This document shows, in pieces, positions 1 to 5,341 of a DNA stretch of 8,123 nt (within the stretch, counting starts at the first letter, position 1; every line of letters starts with the position of its first letter). The position numbers and the translations under genes are program-made. The DNA comes from Acidobacteriota bacterium (GTDB taxonomy: Bacteria; Acidobacteriota; Blastocatellia; Pyrinomonadales; Pyrinomonadaceae), in contig QHXL01000278.1 in NCBI GenBank assembly GCA_003222935.1, positions 1 to 8,123 of the forward strand. Direction: 5' to 3'. Below the pieces are notes generated by a model. The model made no database searches. It was given only the letters and a program-made list of their open reading frames with translations, and was not told where the DNA came from.

Positions 1-938
1 GTTTCAAGAAAGATCTTGAGTTTCTCAGCACGCCGCGCAAGTGGAAGCGTTAGTGTTAACTCAACTTCCTCTGATTCATCCGCATCATTAACCGGCGCTT
101 CTACGGGTTTCTTAACTGTCGACGTTGTCTTCGCTGGCTTTGACGCTGCCTTTGGCGCCTTCGCAAGCGGCTCTGGTTCGGTCTTCTTTATTTCCGTTGG
201 TGGTGGCTGTGTGACAGTCGGGGTCTCAGCCGGTTTTGCGTCCACTCGAACTGGTTCGCTCGAAGCAGCGATGATTTTTTCTTCTGGCTTTGGATCAGGT
301 TTCGACTCTTCACTGACCACCCGAGGTCGAGTTAGCTGAGGCTCGGCAGATGAAACCGGAACTGTGGGCGCCGTCTCGTCACTAGTTGCGGCGCTGGTTT
401 TTTCAAGCTCTTCCGGAGTCACTCCAAGCTTCTGAGCCACGGAGCCAACAAAAAGGTGAACACCACTGTCGAGTGCTTCTGTGAACCGACCTGCCGACAA
501 AGGTGTACGCATCCGCTGTGACATTTCACCTAGCACGCCGTCGGGTAGGTCGGGTTGAATCAATCGACTGAATTGCGTGAACGATGTTTTAGAACCAACT
601 GAGACGACCATTAGCAAGCTTTTGCTAGCGCTGTTTCTCGATCCAATATTCCACTCGCCGGCAAGCTGTCTCGAATAATCAAAAATAGGGAGACCGCCGG
701 TGGCATCCACTGTCGCCACGTAGAAGTCGACGTTCGTTTTCCGTTTGAGGTTTAGCAACAGATTCTCGAGACGACTCTTTGTTTGTTCATCGATGACGCC
801 AGCAAAGTCGTTGATGTGACCGGAAGGCGTTAGTCGCTGGCCGTTTTGCGCCTGCGGACTCACGGTCATCAGCAGAAAAAGTCCAACAGCAAGTGAGAGC
901 ACAGCGGGGTAGCGTAGAGCTCGATAAATTGTTGTCAT
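1..938 (-). CDS. Secreted TPM-domain (YgcG-like) protein, 3' end cut by window edge
   Basis: The frame is open from the ATG at 936-938 to the left edge, giving 312 residues with no stop, so the C-terminus is missing. Residues 1-30 look like a signal peptide or N-terminal anchor: basic start, hydrophobic stretch 11-26, possible cleavage after PQA at 28-30. Residues about 40-170 resemble a TPM domain (formerly DUF477): an NDFAGVID motif at 43-50, a KTNVDFYVATVD strand at 67-78, and a GEWNIGS segment at 94-100. The Gly-Tyr-Gly/Glu-Gly motif usual in the second half of TPM domains is not visible. Residues about 180-290 are a Pro/Lys/Glu/Ala-rich, probably disordered linker, followed by a charged segment. 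TPM proteins are envelope-associated and some have been reported as phosphatases or assembly factors, but the role here is unknown. An in-frame ATG at 963-965 would add nine residues. Neither start has a clear Shine-Dalgarno; I chose 938 because it gives the more compact signal peptide. The gene is divergent from the one at 1068. Confidence 0.82.
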   Translation of the reverse strand, partial: MTTIYRALRYPAVLSLAVGLFLLMTVSPQAQNGQRLTPSGHINDFAGVIDEQTKSRLENLLLNLKRKTNVDFYVATVDATGGLPIFDYSRQLAGEWNIGSRNSASKSLLMVVSVGSKTSFTQFSRLIQPDLPDGVLGEMSQRMRTPLSAGRFTEALDSGVHLFVGSVAQKLGVTPEELEKTSAATSDETAPTVPVSSAEPQLTRPRVVSEESKPDPKPEEKIIAASSEPVRVDAKPAETPTVTQPPPTEIKKTEPEPLAKAPKAASKPAKTTSTVKKPVEAPVNDADESEEVELTLTLPLARRAEKLKIFLE

Positions 939-1067
939 CAAGTTTGAAGTTGGTACCTGGATCATGTGGATAATAGGGGGGCGGTTCGGCCGTCATGATA
1001 CCATCGCCCCCAGAGTTGCGGCGAACAAGTCTCTAACCAAACCCTAATCTCAGGAGCCGGCTATCCA

Positions 1068-1604
1068 GTGAGTGAACTCGACGAAGCGTGGGCGGCAGCG
1101 TTGGCGGAAGCTGAGAATCGAGCCCGCTCCAGCGGTCGCGCCGACCTTGTTGATTACCTGTCGCTGAAGAATTCCAACGACCTTTTGCGAAAAGCGGGGG
1201 TCGAATGGCTGGTCGAGAGGTTTTCGATCCTGGCAGGGGAAGCAAATCGGGCGGGTGCCAGTATCCAGATCGTAAACCAGGATGGCCATCGCTTTCGCCT
1301 TGGTAACTCCACCATGGTCGGCACGCTCCTTACCCTCTCCAACGGAGTCCGAACCCTATTTGTTGAAGCAGGTTGGCCGCGTACTCCGCGAGATGGTTTT
1401 GTGCGCGGCGGAGGGCTGGCTTGCGCCAACATTCGCCACCTGGGCTTGGCGTCTGCCAACGAAGAGTTCCTGCTGGCTAAGACAAATCGTGGCACTCCAA
1501 GTTGGACAGGAAACCTCAGGCAGTCGACCCGCGTGGTTCTACATGAGTCGGATATTCGGCGTCACCTTGGAATACTCCTCGACATACATCCACACAAACG
1601 ATAG
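1068..1604 (+). CDS. Hypothetical protein, 178 residues, unrecognised
   Basis: I do not recognise a family. The gene starts with GTG and has an AGGAG at 1052-1056, 11 nt upstream, which supports this start. The product is soluble: no signal peptide or membrane segment. Residues 1-60 are predicted helical and charged (SELDEAWAAALAEAENRARS, then a DLVDYLSLKNSNDLLRKAGVEWL region). Residues about 60-115 look like beta strands, including IQIVNQDGHRFRLG and VRTLFVEAGWPRTP, then a Gly-rich FVRGGGLACANIRHLG segment at about 112-127. The C-terminus is His/Arg-rich (DIRRHLG, DIHPHKR). Residue use is balanced and protein-like, whereas the overlapping frames give Arg/Ser/Pro-rich products. It is divergent from the TPM gene with a 129-bp gap, and 202 nt ahead of the next gene, so it is probably a single-gene unit. 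It is most likely a lineage-specific cytoplasmic protein; no function is proposed. Confidence 0.72.
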   Translation: MSELDEAWAAALAEAENRARSSGRADLVDYLSLKNSNDLLRKAGVEWLVERFSILAGEANRAGASIQIVNQDGHRFRLGNSTMVGTLLTLSNGVRTLFVEAGWPRTPRDGFVRGGGLACANIRHLGLASANEEFLLAKTNRGTPSWTGNLRQSTRVVLHESDIRRHLGILLDIHPHKR

Positions 1605-1815
1605 CCAGCGACGATTTCAGTAAGCGCTGCACGTTTTGGCGTCATTGAAGAACCATTTCGGTGGGGTCGTCTGCTTTCATCACTAATTTTCTTGTGAAAA
1701 GTAAATGTTTTTAATGCCAGGCTCACGGGCACGGTAGTTGCCAGTCCATTTGTCGGACGTTGCGACTGTATCCCCAGGGCGACGTTAGAAAACGGGACAA
1801 CCCGGAGTGAATCTG

Positions 1816-1820
1816 AGGAG
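1816..1820 (+). promoter_or_regulatory. Shine-Dalgarno AGGAG that decides the start at 1831
   Basis: AGGAG lies 10 nt before the ATG at 1831. The in-frame alternatives fit poorly: the ATG at 1822 is 1 nt from it, and the GTG at 1807 lies upstream of it and has no site of its own. Confidence 0.6.
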
Positions 1821-1830
1821 AATGTATAGG

Positions 1831-2463
1831 ATGACTAACCGACACACACTGAAGTTTTCAATCTTTGCCGCCGCGGTCTTAGCACTCTGCTTGCCGGTGA
1901 TGGCGGCAGCCCAATGGGGACGCAGCCAGGATAACCGCTATCCAGATAACCGTTATCCGGACAATCGCTATCCGGACAATCGTAATAGTAGGTCTGGACG
2001 CTATGACGATCGCTCCGTTCGCGATTCAGTTCAGAGACTTGATCGTTTAGCTAAAGCTTTTGAAAACGACATGGATCGAGCGCTCGACCGAAGTCGAGTT
2101 GATGGCACCCAACGTGAAGATCAGATCAATGGTTTGGTCCACGATTTTCGTCGCGCTGTTGGTAGTTTGAAATCACAGGTAGGCAACGGACGTGACTTGA
2201 ACCGCAGCGCTGATGAGGCCGATCGAGTATTACAAATCGCCGACCAGGTAAATCGCGTGGGCGCCCGACGTTTAGACCAACGCACTGCTTCTGAGTGGTC
2301 GGAAATTCAGAACGAGCTGCGAAACCTTAGCGACATTTACGGTTTGAATTACCGTGGTCGTAATGGCGACTACGGTGACTACGACAGAGGTCGAAACAAT
2401 CGCAATAATCGAAATAACAATAGTATTGACGATTGGATTAGACGAATCCCATTCCCTCGGTAA
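1831..2463 (+). CDS. Small secreted protein with DNRYP repeats, function unknown
   Basis: The 210-residue product starts at the ATG served by the AGGAG at 1816-1820; in-frame starts at 1807 and 1822 would only lengthen the N-terminus. Residues 1-27 form a Sec signal peptide (basic start, hydrophobic core about 9-24, AAA|Q cleavage at 27/28). Cys20 does not sit in a proper lipobox (Leu at -1). The mature protein opens with about 3.6 copies of Asp-Asn-Arg-Tyr-Pro at residues 34-51. A charged helical region follows at about 60-170, with heptad-like hydrophobic spacing (SVRDSVQRLDRLAKAFEND; EWSEIQNELRNLSDIYGLNY). It ends in an Asn/Arg/Gly-rich tail at 175-197 and a DDWIRRIPFPR end. This suggests an exported helical protein with flexible charged ends, possibly surface- or polymer-binding; no known family is recognised. 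The 202-nt spacer upstream has only a weak promoter candidate. A hairpin at 2500-2532 closes the unit. Confidence 0.82.
   Translation: MTNRHTLKFSIFAAAVLALCLPVMAAAQWGRSQDNRYPDNRYPDNRYPDNRNSRSGRYDDRSVRDSVQRLDRLAKAFENDMDRALDRSRVDGTQREDQINGLVHDFRRAVGSLKSQVGNGRDLNRSADEADRVLQIADQVNRVGARRLDQRTASEWSEIQNELRNLSDIYGLNYRGRNGDYGDYDRGRNNRNNRNNNSIDDWIRRIPFPR
1930..1983 (+). repeat. 15-bp in-frame tandem repeat encoding DNRYP
   Basis: Three full 15-bp units (1930-1944, 1945-1959, 1960-1974) and a 9-bp partial unit at 1975-1983 encode Asp-Asn-Arg-Tyr-Pro. The units differ only at synonymous third positions (GAT/GAC, AAC/AAT, CGC/CGT, CCA/CCG), so the peptide is kept while the DNA drifts. Confidence 0.9.
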
Positions 2464-2499
2464 CCCCTCCAGTTCACGCCGCTAGTACCCTTTCGTTCG

Positions 2500-2532
2500 A
2501 AAGCCTCGACTCGTTAACCGGGTCGAGGCTTT
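2500..2532 (+). terminator. Strong hairpin, likely terminator of the DNRYP-protein gene
   Basis: AAAGCCTCGAC at 2500-2510 pairs perfectly with GTCGAGGCTTT at 2522-2532: an 11-bp stem with an 11-nt loop, beginning 37 nt after the stop codon at 2461-2463. The 3' arm ends in TTT but no long T tract follows, so termination may be partial or the hairpin may act in both directions (the 5' arm begins with AAA). Confidence 0.7.
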
Positions 2533-2540
2533 GTCTGACT

Positions 2541-2568
2541 AAATGTCCGATATGCTTCAGCTTGTCGT
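2541..2568 (-). repeat. Copy 1 (inverted) of the CATATCGGACAT repeat
   Basis: Read on the minus strand this 28-bp stretch begins ACGACAAGCTGAAGC and ends ATATCGGACATTT. It differs from copy 3 by one base in the 21-bp core (G for A at the sixth core position). It lies 8 bp beyond the terminator hairpin and is inverted relative to copies 2 and 3. Confidence 0.85.
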
Positions 2569-2643
2569 CATGTAACTGAGAAGTCTTCCGGTGGCGTGTA
2601 GTCCGCCCAAACATTCCTGCGAGAGGGCTAACTGGCTAACGTC

Positions 2644-2671
2644 ACGCCAAGCTAAAGCATATCGGACATTT
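2644..2671 (+). repeat. Copy 2 of the CATATCGGACAT repeat
   Basis: It begins ACGCCAAGCTAAAGC and ends ATATCGGACATTT. Its 21-bp core (2649-2669) is identical to that of copy 3. The two copies are 31 bp apart start to start, close to three helical turns. Confidence 0.88.
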
Positions 2672-2674
2672 GGC

Positions 2675-2702
2675 ACGACAAGCTAAAGCATATCGGACAT
2701 AA
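2675..2702 (+). repeat. Copy 3 of the CATATCGGACAT repeat, abutting rsmI
   Basis: It begins ACGACAAGCTAAAGC and ends ATATCGGACATAA; the core is at 2680-2700. It ends 7 bp before the rsmI ATG and occupies the region where promoter and ribosome binding site would be expected. With copy 1 it frames a 158-bp stretch (2543-2700) with MITE-like inverted ends. Confidence 0.88.
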
Positions 2703-2703
2703 T
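2675..2703 (+). promoter_or_regulatory. Candidate rsmI promoter carried by repeat copy 3
   Basis: ACGACA at 2675-2680 (4 of 6 matches to TTGACA) and CATAAT at 2698-2703 (5 of 6 to TATAAT) are separated by exactly 17 bp. A start about 7 nt downstream of the -10 would fall on the rsmI ATG at 2710, implying a leaderless or near-leaderless mRNA. No purine-rich Shine-Dalgarno is present at 2690-2709, which fits. This is inference from sequence only. Confidence 0.4.
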
Positions 2704-2709
2704 CCCTGC

Positions 2710-3555
2710 ATGGCCGGTACTCTTTATGTAGTCGCAACTCCGATCGGCAATCTCGCAGACATCACCCAACGGGCTATCAAAATTCTCGGTGACGTTGATC
2801 TGATCGCTTGTGAAGACACCCGTCACACTCACAAGCTCCTCAAGCATTTCGGTATCACTACCAAGACCATTAGCTACCACGATCACAACGAAGAGCACCG
2901 ACAAAAGCAGCTAATTGAAATGCTCGAGCAGGGAATGAACATCGCGGTGGTCTCCGACGCCGGCAGTCCTGCAATTAGTGACCCGGGATTTCGAGTGGTT
3001 CGCAGTGCAATCGATCGCGACCTGGCTGTCGTTCCAGTTCCTGGGCCAAGTGCGTTGATAGCTGCGTTGACTGCAGCCGGTCTTCCCACGGATGAGTTTT
3101 TCTTTGCGGGTTTTCTGCCGTCTCGCACTGGAGCGCGACAAACGCGTCTTCACGAGTTGTCTACAATTCCGGGCACATTGATCTTTTACGAAGCGCCACA
3201 TCGTCTCGCTGCAACCTTGAACGATGCCCGGCAAATACTTGGCGAACGCAAAGCTGTCGTGGCTCGTGAACTCACAAAAATGCACGAGGAAATACGCCGT
3301 GGGTTATTAAGCCAGCTTGTAGAGCATTACGCCTCGGTGGAGGAACCGCGTGGTGAAATAGTCGTCCTTGTAGACCGTGAAGTACTGGAAAACAGTGCGG
3401 CTGATTCGGAAACGAAGACGGTGTCGGAATTGGTCGCGCAGTTTGAGAGCCAGGGCCTGGACAACCGCGCGGCTTTAAAGAAAGCGGCGCGTGAGTTGAA
3501 ACTCTCACGCGCCGATGCTTATCGCCAGTTAGTAGCCGAACGAGGTCGGACTTAG
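2710..3555 (+). CDS. rsmI: 16S rRNA (cytidine(1402)-2'-O)-methyltransferase
   Basis: RsmI uses S-adenosylmethionine to methylate the 2'-O of C1402 in the decoding centre of 16S rRNA; it acts in the cytoplasm on the small subunit. The 281-residue length is normal for the family. Family motifs appear in order: TLYVVATPIGNLADIT at 4-19, CEDTR at 34-38, SDAGSPAISDPG at 82-93 (tetrapyrrole-methylase-type SAM fold), PVPGPSA at 109-115, FYEAPHR at 159-165, and an RGE segment at 214-216. The C-terminal DNRAALKKAARELKLSRADA at 251-270 is the usual helical tail. The start is fixed by the conserved N-terminus, although no Shine-Dalgarno precedes it. The gene stands alone behind the repeat cluster. It ends convergently with the M28 peptidase gene: the TAG at 3553-3555 overlaps the opposing TAA at 3552-3554, with no terminator between them. 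Confidence 0.97.
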   Translation: MAGTLYVVATPIGNLADITQRAIKILGDVDLIACEDTRHTHKLLKHFGITTKTISYHDHNEEHRQKQLIEMLEQGMNIAVVSDAGSPAISDPGFRVVRSAIDRDLAVVPVPGPSALIAALTAAGLPTDEFFFAGFLPSRTGARQTRLHELSTIPGTLIFYEAPHRLAATLNDARQILGERKAVVARELTKMHEEIRRGLLSQLVEHYASVEEPRGEIVVLVDREVLENSAADSETKTVSELVAQFESQGLDNRAALKKAARELKLSRADAYRQLVAERGRT

Positions 3556-5216
3556 TTTGTGCTCAACTGCGCAGGCAAAGGTTTGTCGACCTTCACGCGC
3601 GTGGCCCGGTTGGTAAGTTCCCACAACGTCATATAGACCGTCCGTGTGATCTTCTCCATTTTGTCGTAATCAATCTTGTCAGGCGAATCTCCCGGTTGAT
3701 GGTAATCCTCGTGCACGCCATCAAAGTAGAAGATGATCGGTATTCCCTTCCTTGCGTAATTGTAGTGATCACTGCGGAAGAAGAAACGATTTGTATCGGC
3801 GGGATCATCGTAGCGCGTGTCGTAACCAATGTTCAGGTACGACTTGTTTACTGACATAACGAGTTCGCCCAACTCCGTACTCATCATGGTTGATCCGATC
3901 AGGTAGACGTCACTTGGGCCAGAAAGGTCTTTATTACGCGCGTTGGTGTCGCCTGCTTTTTTGCTGCGACCAATCATGTCTATGTTGATTTGAGTGACGA
4001 TCTTATTGAGCGGCACGGTTGGGTTCTCAGTGAAATAACGTGAACCCCAAAGACCCTTTTCTTCTCCGCAGTGCCAGACAAATATGACAGAACGTTTCGG
4101 ACGGGTCGGCGCCTTGGCTAATGCTTCGGCGATGCTGAGAATCGCTGTTGTTCCCGAGCCGTCGTCGTCTGCACCGTTACAAATCTGGTCAGGGCTACCG
4201 GGGGCACAGATCCCAACGTGATCGTAGTGGGCACCAATCGCGACGTACTCATCCTTCAATACCGGGTCTCCACCTTCCCAGATTGCGACAACATTCTGCG
4301 TCGGAATCACGTCGGATTTTGCCGCAATGCTAATCGTCGTTGTCTTGGAAGCGTTGAGTGGAAAAGACGCAAGCGGAGTGGTTCCGTAAGAGGCGTTGAA
4401 GATTTGAGTCGCAGTCTGCTTTTCACCGAACAGGATCGAGTTCGCAACTTCCGGTGACACGACAATCGATGGGAGCGGTGAACTGGTTTGGGTTTGAAAC
4501 TTAGCCACGACAGTCGTCCCGCGCTCCATCGTGCGTTGCCGATTGCGTTCCCAACTCGCGAGATATGAATAGTCCGGGATGTAAATCAAACCGACTGCGC
4601 CAACCTTGCGCGCATAGTCGTTTGGATTCATATAGTCCTCGCCTTGCTTGCCAAGCTCCGCGCGTGAGACACCGCGAAGGAAGGGGCTTGGTGAACCAAA
4701 GACTACGGCGATCTTGCCGGCAGGCTCGATTCCTTTGTAGGCGTCGACCTGTTTTGACTTCACGAACCAGCCGTTGCCCGCGAAAACAAGTTGTCCGCTG
4801 ATGTCCCCACCCCCGGCAACCGGCAGATAGTCAGTCCCAGCCGCGAGCGCACGGCCGTTCAGTGAAACTCGAGTTTGCGCGCTGTCGATGCGATCGCGGC
4901 GCAGCTCGATGCGTTGTAGGAAAGTGCCATTATCACCAGCGGGTTTGAAGCCCCAGCGGGCGAGGTTCATCGCGAGAAATTTTGCGGTGGTATCAAGACC
5001 ACGCGAAGGAGTATCGCGACCTTCCATTTCATCCGACGCTATGAACGTCAGATAGTCTCTCATTTGAGCAGCGGTGATCGCATCGACGCCACGCTGCGCA
5101 GTCGTTGAGACTGGTGTCCCTTTTTTCAGTTTCTCGGTTGCCCGTTGCGCATAGCTCGCGGGCAAAGAGATGACGAGCATGCTCGCCAAAAGAATTGCAG
5201 TTATGAGTCTTCTCAT
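3552..5216 (-). CDS. Secreted M28-family zinc peptidase with PA domain
   Basis: A 554-residue exported metallopeptidase, probably an aminopeptidase acting outside the cytoplasm. A Sec signal peptide occupies residues 1-23 (SYA|Q). Residues about 130-255 match a protease-associated insert (GQLVFAGNGW, GKIAVVFG, GAVGLIYIPD). The M28 catalytic core follows, with the co-catalytic zinc set visible: His330 in GAHYDH, bridging Asp350 in NGADDDGSG, catalytic Glu385 and ligand Glu386 in WHCGEEKGLWGS, Asp413 in INIDMIGR and His506 in EDYHQPGD. SDHYNYARKGIP at 482-493 is also typical. The ligand assignment follows the known family pattern. All residues are present, so the enzyme should be active; the substrate cannot be read from sequence. 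GGAGA at 5221-5225 on the minus strand gives a good ribosome site 4 nt before the ATG. The gene lies 124 nt behind pntB on the same strand, separated by paired hairpin repeats, so co-transcription is uncertain. Confidence 0.95.
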   Translation of the reverse strand: MRRLITAILLASMLVISLPASYAQRATEKLKKGTPVSTTAQRGVDAITAAQMRDYLTFIASDEMEGRDTPSRGLDTTAKFLAMNLARWGFKPAGDNGTFLQRIELRRDRIDSAQTRVSLNGRALAAGTDYLPVAGGGDISGQLVFAGNGWFVKSKQVDAYKGIEPAGKIAVVFGSPSPFLRGVSRAELGKQGEDYMNPNDYARKVGAVGLIYIPDYSYLASWERNRQRTMERGTTVVAKFQTQTSSPLPSIVVSPEVANSILFGEKQTATQIFNASYGTTPLASFPLNASKTTTISIAAKSDVIPTQNVVAIWEGGDPVLKDEYVAIGAHYDHVGICAPGSPDQICNGADDDGSGTTAILSIAEALAKAPTRPKRSVIFVWHCGEEKGLWGSRYFTENPTVPLNKIVTQINIDMIGRSKKAGDTNARNKDLSGPSDVYLIGSTMMSTELGELVMSVNKSYLNIGYDTRYDDPADTNRFFFRSDHYNYARKGIPIIFYFDGVHEDYHQPGDSPDKIDYDKMEKITRTVYMTLWELTNRATRVKVDKPLPAQLSTN

Positions 5217-5232
5217 TGGGTCTCCAAAAGAT

Positions 5233-5341
5233 ATTTGTAGGGGTGTCCCTCTGTGGTCACCCCTCCGGATAAATTTGAGCTACTGCTCACCTGGAATTTA
5301 GTATTTACAAGGGGCGCCCACGGAGTGACGCCCCTACAAAT
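5233..5341. repeat. Paired inverted repeat of a TTTGTAGGGG hairpin element (pntB-M28 spacer)
   Basis: The left arm at 5233-5264 and the right arm at 5310-5341 (minus strand) both begin ATTTGTAGGGG. They agree at 26 of 31 aligned positions and face each other across about 45 nt. Each arm folds alone: AGGGGTG (5239-5245) pairs with CACCCCT (5258-5264), and AGGGGCG (5310-5316) pairs with CGCCCCT (5329-5335). The difference at the sixth stem position is compensated (T-A in one copy, C-G in the other). The right arm begins on the last base of the pntB stop codon. This could be a REP-type element, a weak terminator or an mRNA 3'-end stabiliser; no strong T tract follows on the minus strand. Confidence 0.85.

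Noticed and set aside
16..339. Plus-strand 107-residue Ser/Gly/Phe-rich reading frame
   Set aside because: It lies antisense to the Pro/Lys/Glu-rich linker of the TPM protein; its biased composition is the complement of those codons, and it has no ribosome site.
944..974. TTGAAG and GATAAT as a plus-strand promoter for the gene at 1068
   Set aside because: The spacing is 19 bp with only a partial -35, and the region is also the 5' end of the divergent gene; too weak to list.
787..996. Minus-strand 69-residue frame overlapping the TPM gene start
   Set aside because: It is out of frame with the TPM gene, with Cys/Arg-rich non-protein-like composition, and is explained by the signal-peptide region of the real gene.
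1154..1495. Minus-strand 113-residue frame opposite the hypothetical gene
   Set aside because: Its composition is Arg/Pro/Ser-rich, and the plus-strand frame has a start, a ribosome site and balanced residues.
1760..1789. TTGCGA and GTTAGA with 18-bp spacing as a promoter for the DNRYP-protein gene
   Set aside because: Both boxes are poor matches; it could be real, but chance occurrence in 200 nt is likely. Nothing else stands out in 1605-1830.
1888..1890. Cys20 of the DNRYP protein as a lipoprotein acylation site
   Set aside because: Leu occupies the -1 position instead of Gly/Ala/Ser, and a standard AAA|Q signal peptidase I site follows.
2644..2702. Tandem identical 21-bp cores as a possible CRISPR remnant
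   Set aside because: The gap between cores is only 10 bp, there are only two direct copies plus one inverted copy, and no cas genes are present.
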